Shown here piece by piece: positions 48,660-61,400 of a stretch of DNA of 64,000 nucleotides. Position numbers and translations under genes: made by a program. The notes beneath the pieces are model-generated. The model ran no database searches and was not told the origin of the DNA. It saw only the letters and a program-made list of their open reading frames with translations. Each line of letters starts with the position of its first letter. Within the stretch, counting starts at the first letter, position 1. Source of the stretch: Tethya wilhelma (Eukaryota; Porifera; Demospongiae; Tethyida; Tethyidae); assembly GCA_964030475.1 (NCBI GenBank), contig CAXIPT010000003.1, positions 7,640,453-7,704,452 of the forward strand, in the 5' to 3' direction.

Positions 48660-49105
48660 AACTAGGAACGACCTATACCAGTTGCACAATTTGGAAACTA
48701 TTGAAAGAAGGCTTATAAAAAGAACTGTATTCTTACAGCCTGTCAGGTAGGGCATAGCCTGCATGTATTTTTTTAATGTTGCATGATCTGTCTGCAGTGT
48801 GCCAGTGCCACTAGTCCTTTCTATTAGACTAGTATTACATCTTAGTTACATGTTCAGCTAACTTGACATGCATGTATGCAGCAGATCTCTGTTCATAGCT
48901 CTTGAAGTTGACATACCTCTTCATCAACAGCATGCATCTGCATAACCTTAGTCTTATTCAATGACCTACTGTACCTGATATGATTCTCTTGAAAGTCAGT
49001 ATGTACTTTACATCTAGCGTTCCAATCATTAGTCTTGTATGTCTTCAGGCTAGTATAGCTATACCTGTCAATTGTTATACAAGATTAGAAAGCCCTTGTG
49101 TTCTC

Positions 49106-49495
49106 CAGTGGCGGATCCAGAGGGGTTTCCGTAGTTTCCGTGGAAACCCCCTTTTGGCCAGGCCAGCTTATAATTTTTTTACAAGAAACAATAGAAAGCT
49201 AACTTACAAGTAGAAAATACTAAGTCTTATTTGGAAAGTCTTGAGAGATAATTTAGAACAAGAAATACGAGTAGAAAGCTTGGATACTTGCACAAAACAG
49301 CTAGCTAGTCAGCTCACTAGCGCGATCGACGCTCGTGGTAAAGTGCAAAGTTCCTGCAGGTGGAAAATGGGTGAGGCTGTACGCGTAAAATGGGCGTGTT
49401 TTAGTAAAAGTGGGCGTGGCTATGCCAAAATTTTTTGCGCACTTTGCGCGCACTATTGTTAGAAACCCCTTTTCAAAAATCCTAGATCCGCCACT
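49106..49495. mobile_element. Nested MITE, CAGTGGCGGATC ends, TTCTC duplication
   Basis: CAGTGGCGGATCCAGAGGGG at the left is mirrored by CTAGATCCGCCACTG at the right, with AAACCCC/GGGGTTT inner matches. It is flanked by direct TTCTC. Length 390 bp. This terminal sequence is common among animal DNA transposons. Non-coding. Confidence 0.8.
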
Positions 49496-50339
49496 GTTCT
49501 CTATACCTCACAATTGAGTATGCATATTTCAATTGAATGACTTGCACTGATGGATATCTAGTGCTTCTGTCTTGTTTGGCATAGTCAGACAGGACAATGT
49601 TCCAAGAACTGCATGAGGTTACCCACAACACCCTTCTGTTGGGAACTGATTTCAATAGAGGCTTACAAATTATATAGCTGCATGCATGCATGCATGTAAA
49701 GCTATCCCCTATACAGACCTGACTGTGACAGGCAGACAGTGTAAGCTTCTATCCATATCTCATGGCTTCAAAAGTTCACTAATAAGCACTTATAGTACAA
49801 GGTTAATTGAGTAGAGGGTTGGCTTTGTGTTTGCTGTTGCGCAATTTGACATGCGCAAATTAAACACTACGCAGTTTGCAAATTGCACAGTGCTCTTGCG
49901 CATTTTAGGAATAATTCAAAATGCGTGCGCATTTTAAAAAATTCCAAAATGCGCTGCGCAATTTGCAAATTGCGCAAATTCTCAAAATGCGTGGAACATA
50001 TGTTGTGTCCATCTTGACTTTTTTTTTAATGTGACGTCATGCGGACTATTGGACTGTTGACCATTACCCAAATGAATACCTACATTGTTTTTTGTTTCCC
50101 AGAAACTCTCTTTCGGCTTGAAAAGGGGGCTTGCATGGTTTGGTCTGTTGTTTGTCACCTAAGAATTATATATCCATGGACATGGCCATATTTTGGCCAA
50201 TTTTACTGTCAAAAAGTTGTCATGCATCTTACCGAATGTTGTCAATATCAAATCCACAAGGCACTTGTATGCACTACATGTACTCTAGTAGTGTGAATAA
50301 GTGTAACTATAAATGTTATGTTATAAAATAAATTTGCAG

Positions 50340-52440
50340 GCATAGTGAAGAGATGATTCAGAAACTAGAGAATGCTGGGCTTGGATTTTATGTTAGAGCA
50401 TCTGAAACAAAAGACAAACTAGGTATTGTGCAATGACCCTATACTGCTAGGCGATGCTCTTGTCATCAAATTCATAATTATATTTCAGGAAGGCTTCCAC
50501 TGCGCCAGTTGGTATATCGTGTGTTTGACCTCCCACCCAGTATGAGACCTTTAGTGTATGACTTCGGACAGCTAAATGACACTACTGAAGAAGGATATAT
50601 ACGCCATATGGTGACAGACTATGTAAGTTAACAATGAATCGAGAATCTGATTGAATTATGTACTTTTTCTGTAGATCAAGAAACATCCTGTGCTATCAAA
50701 AAAACGTGCCATTGATGGAGCTATATCAAGAGTGTTAACTTGGTCTCAACAGTACATGAAAACGAGACAGGTTTGCTATTGGAATAATTGTAGGACTATC
50801 TGTATTCTAATATTACGCATGATCTAATTTAGTGCTGATTCCAGGAATTTTCTATCGAATCTAACCTAGCGCAAGGCCAGCCTAAAGACTATCAAATATT
50901 TAGTGTTTTCAGTTTTCATATAAGCTTAAAGGACCAAACTTTTTTAGATATTTACTCTTTATATCTGAGAGTGATTCACGTTTTGAACCTAAGTAGTCAT
51001 TTTGGTTGGTATAAAGGTAACACAATGAGTTATAGAACTTTGTTGCTAGGTTTGTTTATCTGAGATCTTCTTTGTAAAATTCAGTTGTCTCTTGGCCAGA
51101 AACTGTTTCACATATCTCTTTGGAGAAAAGATTGCATGCATGGTTTCTTATGTACAATTGCTTATATTTTGTGATTTAGGATGAATGCAGTTTTGTCAGT
51201 CTTCGTGATATCAAGAGAGCAATGAATGTATTCAACTACTTCTTTAGCAAGATGGAAATCTTTGGCCCTTTAATCAAGGGCTGGGTTAGTCAGCAGTGCT
51301 GTGAGAATCCAAGAGAGGTATTTTGATATGCTATATTGCCAAGGTTTGTTGAATTCAATATTATTTTTGTCACCACCCTTACACAGAGGAGAGACCACAA
51401 TATTGATCCTGCCACAACGTCATTGATTCTGTCTGTTAGTGTTTGTTACCATGCAAGGTTGCAAGATAGAGAAAGCTTTGAGATTGGTATTTGTGCTGCT
51501 TTTTCATCTCCATTGAAACTCCACAGTGGTGTTGAACAATTCAGAAATGAGATCAAATGGTAACTTAACTGTTTAAGCTTTTAGTTGTTACCCTCAGTAG
51601 CTATAGCATTGTTAGTTACCATCTTCTGGTTTATGATCCTTTCACCCTTTTACTTGAAAGGACTCTTAATTACTATCCATCATAAAATTTTTTCTGTGCA
51701 TATATTAGCATGTAAAGTGTTAGTATACCTGACAGTATTTGTACCCAACAGGTGCCAGGAAGCAATCTTGGACAGCATGAGACTTGGTGAAAACATAGCT
51801 AGAAATGCTGCTCTTCGAGAGAATGTCTTTATGATGGCGATTTGTATTGAATTAAAGATTCCCCTGTTCTTGGTTGGTAAACCAGGGAGCTCGAAGTCAC
51901 TTGCAAAGGCAATAATAAGAAGCTCAATGCACGGACAAGCCTCACACAATGAGGTTTTAAGAAAGTTCAAGGAGGCCCAAATGTTCTCATACCAATGTAG
52001 TCAGCTTTCAACATCACAGTCGATTATTGACGTGTTTAATACTGCAAAAAAGTGGCAAGAAAAGCAAGACGTTCATAATTATGTAGCAGTTGTAGTATTG
52101 GATGAAGTTGGCTTAGCAGAAGATTCCCAAAACCTTCCTCTAAAGGCTCTTCACCCACTACTTGAAGATGGCACTGACAATGATAGCAGTGAAGTAAATC
52201 AAAGCACACTTCTATATGGATTGCACAGTTATGTATAAATATGTTGTTTTCTTTTCCATAGCTAATTGTTGCCCAAGAGGAGAGAGTTGCTTTCATTGGA
52301 ATATCAAATTGGGCCCTTGATCCGGCCAAGATGAACAGAGGTGTAATGGTAACCAGAGGGGATCCATCAGGCACAGAGCTTGAACTCAGTGCCCGCAGTA
52401 TTTGCTCTAATATAGAAAACGATCCTATACGTCAACAGCT
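50340..52440 (+). CDS. RNF213: RNF213/mysterin-like, AAA3-AAA4 linker and AAA4 exons
   Basis: Seven plus-strand exons, about 50340-50423, 50490-50622, 50675-50770, 51180-51318, 51388-51560, 51751-52193 and 52261-52440. They read in the order of vertebrate RNF213: HSEEMIQKLENAGLGF; PLRQLVYRVFDLPPSM; DECSFVSLRDIKRAM; RENVFMMAICIELKIPLFLV; then the AAA4 Walker A GKPGSSKS (about 51880) and Walker B VVVLDEVGLAED (about 52095); and GISNWALDPAKMNRG. The first exon needs one carried base pair before it, which the AAA3 exon ending at 63915 supplies. The apparent read-through across the N at 52441 into N-terminal sequence is a chimera made by the join. Confidence 0.85.
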
Positions 52441-52441
52441 N
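52441..52441. other. Single-N contig join creating a chimeric reading frame
   Basis: The left side codes for the end of AAA4 and the right side for N-terminal stalk sequence of RNF213. The protein order jumps backwards here, so this is a misjoin. Confidence 0.85.
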
Positions 52442-55400
52442 ATATTCATTGTGTATAATGCTTTATCCATGTATAGATGTGATATCATTGAGAGCACTCT
52501 GAGGGCATCTCTGTTACTTATGAAACACCTCTTCAGAAAGCTACCTGATGTAGATGTGCGTACCAACAGAGTTGTCGTCGTATCTGTTAGACCGATTCTC
52601 TATGCAACAAGTTTGCTCATTTCTAATGATCCCAACATTCAACAACTACCAGATATTGTACACGGTGTAGCTCATTACCTCAAAGCCTATGTTGGAAAAT
52701 ATTCAATGGTATATGGATCACTGAATCGCTTGCTGAAGAATCCTAAGTTCAAAAATGCCACTAGTGAACTCATGGTTGGCTGCTATGTAATATTATAATG
52801 CTCACCTAATTTTTGATAATTATTGTATGATTGTGTAGCTGTTCAACTCCCTTGTGACACTTGTTTCTCCAAACACTGAAGTCCAACAATTGTTTGCAAG
52901 TGATGTGCTTCAACTTCTACAGCAACGAGTAACTGCTGTTGTAAGTAAGATAATCACTGCTTCAGCTGTTCTATTGAAATGTTCTGTCATTATTTTCTAA
53001 TGTACAGCCTGAAGTATTTGCTGTTGAAATGTTTTGCACTCTTGATAATGTCAGTGATTTACACCACTCTATTGTGGACATATTTGAAGAGACGACTGTA
53101 AATACTTTGAATACGATGGTAATTGCTGTCTATATTATATCATCTGACAGAGCCATGCTTGCAGTTACATAACTATATCTAATTTCTTCTATACTTTTGA
53201 TTTTCGTTGTAGAATCAATGTGACAAGGCCGAGGCTGTTGAAGTGTTGTTCAGAAATATAAAAATTTACAGGGAAAGAGTTGGTTCAATATTAGACAGAA
53301 TTCTCTCAGCAAGGTATCCTCTCCCTCCTGAGGTTATGCCATTGGAAGAGCTACTTGCTTGGTTCTTGTGGCCACAGTACATCAATATGTTTAGTATGTA
53401 CACATAATACATAAAGCCTCGTAAACCAGGCCACGGGGAGGGCCTGGTTTATGTGGGCTATAATATATATATATATATAGACTACAATTTAATCACTCTA
53501 TAGTTATTTTTGTCATTTCTTGTATATAGAAATGGAGCAAAAAATACGAAAATCACCTCTTCCGTGTTTATCTGAGAGAACCAGCAGCTTATGTTTCAAG
53601 GCAAGTAGTGTTTTGGATACTGTTTGCTCAAAACTCAATGACCGAAGTGTATTGATGCTAGAGTTGCATAAAATTTCTCCAAGTTTAAACCAAATGGAAA
53701 AGCTTTGCAGGGTGGCAGCCGTTAAAACCTGGGGAAAGGAGCACTTTGTTAAATGTCTACATCTAAGGATGAAGGAGTATAACTTCTTTGTGTCACATTA
53801 TCAACCACTCATTTATTTATGTTCTCAAGTCATGGTGAGAGTGAATGGTAAGTATACTTTGCTGTATAGTCTATACCAAGAGTACATAATCAGGGAAGGG
53901 AAGAGAGTATCGAACTTCGTATTACGCTGCACAAAATGTGTGCGGAAAGTAACGTGACAATACGTAAGGCGCACGTGATGAATATTGTGGGTTCAAGTTA
54001 ACTTACTGGACTCTGATGATGAAGAAGTCGAAGTGTGGACAGCCATGTTCTGTACGTAAATTTTAATAGCGTAAACTCATTATTACTGGACTGAATAACA
54101 TTTAATAACCACAATATTCATCACGTGCGCCTTACGTATTGTCACGTTACTTTCCGCACACATTTTGTGCAGCGTAATACGAAGTTCGATACTCTCTTCC
54201 CTTCCCTGATTATGTACTCTTGTCTATACTGCATAGCAGGGTTTTTTGGGAGGGGAATTTCCGTGGTCACTGAAAATTTTGCCAATTCATAGAAAAATTT
54301 CGTGGTCATGTAGCAGCAATTGAGGTCAATGATACTGTCTGTGCTATAGGCCTTGAGGGTCTGGTACATTGTCTTTCTCCTTGTTGAAGTGTGAAATAAG
54401 GCCATACTGATGTAGAGACTAAGTCTAAAGTTATACGTACATGCATACGAAGCAGCCACTCTAGCTCTGCCTAGCCACGTGTAGTCTATGTATAAATTAT
54501 TAGTGGGCTTGGCTTGTTGACCAGGAGCCTTTATACTAGCCTCGTCCCCAGGCTCCCCTTTGACCTTTCACTCACGGAAAGGAGAAAGGGAGCCTAGTAT
54601 CCAAGATCACGTGGGGATAGAATGAGGTAGAACAGTGAAAATTGCACATGGACATTATGAAGTGCAGTCAATGATTCTGCCCACGCTTCTTGCATAGTTC
54701 AAATTGAAGCAAGATGGCAAATGCACTGTAGATCAGTACTTGTGATAGAAATAGTAGTGGATAGTAAGAGGAGTATTTTTAGGCTGTCTATGGATTGAGT
54801 TTAGCCAAATTGTGCGGAACTAGCCAGCTGACATCCTGGCAACTTGAAATATTCATGCGAGTGGCTTAGCCCATGTTTTAATCTGATATTAATAGTCTAG
54901 AGCATCAGTAAGTTATGTTCTATTACTATAGGCTACTGACAACTGCTAGCGACTACTCTTCTTTACAAGTTTTGTAGCTGCTCGTAGCACTCAGCATTCG
55001 CAAATATTGTTGCATGCACAGAACCAACAGTTTAATGTCGTTTATCTAACCGCTGCACCCACGTATGCGCTCTTTGATAACAGTTGATGTCATGCACGTG
55101 ATTTCGGATACCAGGCTCCCCTTCTCCTTTCCATAAGTGAAAGGTCAAAGGGGAGCTTGGGGACGAGGCTACCCTGATACATGGTTGAATATTTCATGGT
55201 TTGTCATTCAACCACCAAAACCACAAAAATTGCCCCCTTCCCTGCTTACTGTAGTCAGAAATTTCTAATACAGTTCATATCTATTGTTTGTGATTTTTTT
55301 TGTGACATTCCATAATAATTATAGGTCTTTATGAGTTACGAGAAAAGCTAGCAAAAAACTATGATCCATGTTCAATTGCTGAGATTTGTGATACCAACTG

Positions 55401-58400
55401 TTCTGTTTTTCTCTGCTTTGAAGCTGCCTCACCTCTTACCTCAATTGCAAAAGAGTTCTATACTGCTGGATTCATCAGAGGAAATAGCTTGTTTGATGAC
55501 ATGTGGAAGCATAATATGACAAAGGCAGCTAGAAACAATCCAGATTTAACTCTCCAAAGCATCGTTGATGATATGTGGATCCCAACAGTATCAGACTGCA
55601 TTTTGTTATTGGATGGAATTCAAAGCTTAACAATACAACTAACTGAGATCAACAAGTACTTTGTACAAAGTACTGTTTTTGGAAACAATGAGCACTTGAT
55701 CGGAGAACATGTTTCCAAACTGCATTTTGGAATGAGACCAAGTAACAATCTTCCAAGTTGTTTGGTGAATGCAACTAAATTAATTGCCAGGTACATGTCA
55801 TTGTTAAAGTGTTCAAGTGCTGCTGTGGTTATTTTGGACTTACGAGAGAAACTACAGTTGGGTGATGGATTTGAACTCATTGAAGCAGTTTCTAAAAAAG
55901 TAAGTATTTTTGGTAATTCAAGCCATAAAATAGCCTTAATCTCATTATTTCTAATTCCTAGAGTGGTGAGTTAATGATACACAATCAAACACTGAGCTCT
56001 ATTGCCGAGACTCGAGATGAGGGTGAAGAATTTTTACTGGAAGTTATCGCAGATGATAATAAGTTATGCTGCTTGAAATCTCTAAGCCAATGCATGGACT
56101 TAGTCCAATGGGTTCGAGCAGTCACTATGGATACAGGTATTTCTTCATACAAATTTTGTTTGCCACACATGCATCTTGATGTCGTTTTTTGTGTGTTTGT
56201 TCCCCCCCAATTTACATAGGTCCGGAGGGTTTAGATGCTTTTGTAAACGTTGCATTGCACACTGCTGCTGGAGAGGATGACTTTCATCGTGATATTCTGT
56301 CTAATCTTAGACGAGTTTGTAGTGCATTTGGTCCCCTTATATATAGGGCAAGATGTTTCACTTCGTTTTGTGAAAGTTGCCGATCTGTGTGGGGAAAACT
56401 GGCCACCAATCCTGGTTTAATGGAAGAACTTGTATGTATATCATTCGCCCCTTTTCTTGTCCAAGCACTACAGTATTTCTCCTTCTATCTTAATATATAG
56501 GTTGACTGTAACCAGAATATAGCATGGTATAAATCAATTTGGGGTAGCCAAGCTTCAATTGATTCCACATCTTACAGTTTAATGGACAAAATTCTAGAGT
56601 GTGGCTCATATGAAGTTGGAAGTGAAGAAAATGTAGTGTTTGGATGTCTTGATGAAGTTGTAGCACTGTATCTCACAGTGGACAAAGATGATGCTGGAAA
56701 TCCTTCAGACTTGAAAACTACATATAGCCTCCAGGAACTCCGTGACTTGGAGAGCAAACTGGTGTTGATTACTGGCAGTCAAGCTAACAACAGGGAAAAA
56801 GTTGACCATTTTTTGAACGTAAGTTACTTAAATGGTGCTACAGTTCCTCTCTAATCACAATTATAATTGTGCATGTGTAGTCTAACCGTGACATGCCCAG
56901 TGTTTCCCCCAAAGAGGGGTGGGGGGTGCTCCCCCCTCCTTTCAACTGCCTCCTCCCCATAGAAATACATATAAAACTACTAATTTTCACACAATTATGA
57001 GCAACTCCACCCACCTCCCCCCCTCTTTACTTTTATTCTGGGGGAAACACTACATGCCATGCAATATGTATGATTATATATAGAAATTGCTTTTGTTTTG
57101 CGTGAAGTTACTGCTGTAATTCATACAGCTATTGCACGATGTGTGTACCATTGCTGAGGCATTGATATTACTTCAACAAGCTGGGAATGTGAGATACATT
57201 GGATGGAAGTTAACACTACAAGCTTGTTCAATCCACAGCACCTCATTGCTAAAAGAAATTGCAGCTTCTCTCCATAATGAGACAAAAAGTTGGGAACAGC
57301 AAATGGAGAATTTGCGAGATCAATATTATGAGCTCAACTACTACACAACACTTCAACTGCTGACACTGCGAAAACAACTGGCCCATCAAAAGTTAAACCC
57401 CAAAGAAGAAGTTCTTGACTCAAGTGTTCTAATGCTTTTGCAAAGTGTTTCAACAAATGTAGATGTAGGCAGTATTAACAATGCTCTTGATGAACTGAAG
57501 AGGAGTGAACCAACTTTGATCACAAATAATGAACAAGAAATTGTAAACTTAAAACCTGAATTTATTAGTGATAGACCTGTCATATCCATCAAGTGTAACC
57601 AAGGTGCTGAAAAGCAGAACTTGAGTGTCAAAGATTTGGGTATTCTGCTTAGAAGAATTAGACGTCTTGTTGCTCGTAAGTTACAGTTTTCTTAAGAAAG
57701 TGTATTAATTGTTTTATGTCATAACCATTTCAGCTGTATTGGCAAGACAAAGACCGTTCAACTCATTGTTCAAAGTTGGGTTTCCTAACCTAGTAATTAC
57801 ATCACCAGGTCTGTGAGATATATAGATCTCTGATGTATACTTTAAAGTTAGACTAAATACCATTATCTCTTACCCAGGAACTGTCCTCCAAACTGTGTTG
57901 TCACTGTATATGGAAGACCAGACTCTTCCCTTTCCCACAAAAGAAGAAATTCTTATTTGTAATCATGAAACAACAATTGAAGAGGTTTGTATTATAGAAT
58001 TATAGTCTCATTCTGTTCTCCTTTTTGACCTTGTTGTACAATATCCTGTTCTAGCTTATAATCTTATGGAGAAGAGCTATTCGTGATGTGAAAGGATTCA
58101 AGCATATATTTTGCCTTGTTGGTGCTGAAAAGCTGCCTTACCAACTGTTTGATACAGCATTGCAGTCTCTTAGAACTCTCACTCATACTACAACAGGTAC
58201 TTACAGTGTACTTACATTGGTCTTACTGCTTGCTTTTATTGCCACATTCATAACAATAGTTGCATGTACACCGTATTCTTATGTTAAAATCAGACTTTAA
58301 ATGAAAGATTTATATGTGAAGCCCAGCAGGAAAAATCAAAGAAATGGTAGTTAAGCCTCGGCACGTGCATAGCACGTGCAGAGGATTACGGTAGTCGTTT

Positions 58401-61400
58401 TGTGTGTGTGTGTGTGTGTGTCTGTCTGTTACTAGATTATCTGAAGAATGGCCGCTCTATGGTCCAAACTGAAGGTACTTACGTTCATGAATCGAAATTA
58501 TCTAGAAATTTGTTGTGTAGAATCTTGCAAGACACTGTAGTTTCTGAGATTTGAGGCTTTTACATGTGCTTCTCTGAGTGCTTAGCGCTTCGAAACTGCA
58601 CCTATTGATCCCGCCCCGTGTAGTGTGCGTTATCTAGAAACAGTAGATCTTGAATAATGGACATGGACTTCTAGAAGGACTTGAGTTTGGCTGGCTTAGC
58701 TAGCTGCTTGGACAGGTAAAGAAATTCATTGATTGCAAATTGAATATAATAGTGAGATATTACTTTGTATAGAAGTATCCATCATAGTAGGTTAGTTGTG
58801 TATCAATGCCTGTCAGGCTGACGGCTGGCATAGGCTCAGTAGCTGGCTACAGCTGAGCATTCAATTTGCAAGCACTACAAGTGTCAAAAGTATATTCAAT
58901 GAATTTCTAAACAGATCGAGGTTTAAATATTATAACTAGGCTGACCACTGCTCAGTACATGCATCCTTAGTAATTGCAGCAGGCTAGAACTGATTTTGCT
59001 AGGCTGACACCTCTTATTGTCTGGATACACCAGACTACACCTCTCATGCAGTGGATGGTGCTGGTCATAAGTCATGCATACATGTTTAGTTGTGTATGCT
59101 AGTCGAGTGTGCCGAGGCTTATGCACCTTGGTGCTTTCATTTTAAAGGTACTCTCTCATGGCAGAAGTAAATTCAGAATTACAATACATAATGAAGCCAC
59201 AAACAGATCACAAGTACATGCATTATGCATACAAGTTTGTGTGGACTATGGCAGTTTTGCACAAAAATGCCCGGCTGCTGGCAGCTTGGACTCATCACAG
59301 CAGCAGCAGATGGTAAGCACCTCACATTTATCTCAAAGCCAGTCAGTGACAAGAAAGTTTGCGTCACCATGATGGTAGCACCAGCATGCTCTCAACTCCA
59401 CTAGTTGGCTATGCAAGGCTCCTGAAACTCAAATACGTTTGCTTCTTGAGCTATCAAGCTTCTTTTTTGCCCCCCCAAGCCTTTACTCCTTGGCTTGTGA
59501 GCATTTTATTTGCTAAAAGCAGACATGTGGACACCAATGGTGAACTGTGACATTTGAAATTATGTAAAATGATTGCATTCTCATGACGTATACCTGACCA
59601 ATCAGATTAAGCAAAAAATCAATATTGACTACAATGCAGGGATGATCATAATATGGATATAATATACCTATTTAGCATACTAGTAAGGTTTGGTACCTAC
59701 AGTTTACATATTGACATTATTGTGTCCATGTACATGAAAAGAGTACTCTGAGTGTTTATATCAGAACACTAATGAAGTTACCACATGCACTTAGCTTACA
59801 ACCACCTCTGGCATACCATTGTAATTGCCTATAAATTACAAAAATTATACTGCTATCTGATTGACAGTCGCCACATTCTGCAATTACACACGGAAAGTGG
59901 CCCTACGTAAAGTTACCAGATGTTCTTTTTCTCGCCTCTTGGAACGTCTTTTTGGCTAGTGAGACTAAGAAACGTTTCGTGTGAACACTTTCAATAGATT
60001 GCAATCAGTTAGTGAAAGTTTTTTTCCCAAATAAATACAAAAAGGTTTCATGAGAGCCATCCTCAAAACTTCCACTGTAAGGGTTATTAATAAATAACTT
60101 GATATTACTCACACATTTCTATACACAGCAGCTGACTATCGCCTGGTAATAGTTTGCAGCAATGAAGATGAGGCAAAGTCTCACATCTTGTCTAAACTCC
60201 AAGATTACAGAATACCTTTTGGGCAGCTTTATAATGCTTCACAGTTCCAGCAATATTTGAAGTATCATTTTACAAATAACCCTGATGCTTCTACTCATTT
60301 TCCTGCTGCATCTGTTGATTTTGAAAAGTAAGTCTTTATAAGTTTTGATTAGAGTTCTATATCCATAATATTATATGTAGTGAAGTATACCCTAAGTGCT
60401 CTAAGAGACAAACATCATGCAGTCAGTTGTCACAAGATTTTGAGAAAATTGATAAGGATGGCTGTTTCTTTTTCCAGCTCTTATGTTCGAGTTGTTACAT
60501 CTGATCGTCCTGGAATGGGAAAATCTCTATTCATCAAACGACTAAGTGACCAACTTCAGAAGCAGACAAACCAAGATACCAATACTGTGGTTATATCTAT
60601 ACTTGGCCCTGATGTGACACCAGAGCTAGTACTGAACTTTCTTCTGAAACAACCAGTGTGTACCTCATGCATTTATCATTTTGATGTTGCTTCAGAAGTA
60701 AGCTTTTAAATTTTTTTTGCATAATCAAATCATAATATGGCATATGACCTTGGCTTTCATAGGCAATTGGACATATTGATGCAATATTTTTCTCTTTGCT
60801 AATCCTTCATGGTTTGAGTGACACCAAAGGTCGGATTTGGAGATCCCATCCTAGTCAAATGTTTGCCATTGAAGTGACTATAGCCAATTCATTGGTACTG
60901 TACACTCCTTTGTGAAGAATTACACAAATGATGTGGTTGTATACTATTAATTTTAATCTTGCAATAATAGGTTGATGTAGGTGATGCTGAACATTCCCTG
61001 GGTTTTATCAACCTTCTTCCTACAGTACAATGTAATAGTCCAAAGAAAAGCATTGAAGTAATGAAAAGGAGTGGTACAGGTATATATGAGGTAGCTATTA
61101 ACTTCCAATTTTGATACTCTTTGGTAGATTGTAGCTATATTGACTATTGACACTTTTGAAAGCCATGCCTGTTTTGTAATAATCATGTGGTTAGTAGAGT
61201 GTAAGAGTGGTTTCCTTAATCAGTACAGTGGCTGAAATTCTAGTTAACCATAATATTTATTATGTCACAACACCACACTGCAGTTTAGCACTAAACTACC
61301 CCATCTACAGGTGTATAATGTGATAATTGTAACACAATTCCTCATTCTGCAACTGCTACATAATCAAGTTTGCCTTTTTTAGTAATAGCAGTGCTATCTT

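Larger units (their letters stand above)
47448..50001. mobile_element. Outer TIR element with GCGCAATTTGCAAATTGCGC arms, hosting two nested elements
   Basis: Left end ATATGTTCCGCGCGTTTT with TTTGCGCAATTTGCAAATTG; right end is the inverse (AATTGCGCAAATTCTCAAAA then GCGTGGAACATAT). The arms extend about 110-160 bp with repeated NNGCGCAATTTGC palindromes. Without the two nested insertions (47565-48659, 49106-49495) the element is about 1.07 kb. I see no transposase. The left flank is lost in the gap. The right flank (ATATGTTGTGTCCATCT) recurs at 63976 without the element. Confidence 0.7.

Noticed and set aside
52331..52798. 155-codon ORF across 52441 joining AAA4 to N-terminal RNF213 sequence
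   Set aside because: It crosses an N and reverses the protein order of RNF213. It is a contig-join chimera, not a gene fusion.
54142..54459. Minus-strand ORF repeating the end of the 53520-53957 ORF
   Set aside because: It is the inverse arm of the foldback at 53861-54233, read through by chance. The true RNF213 exon ends at about 53847.
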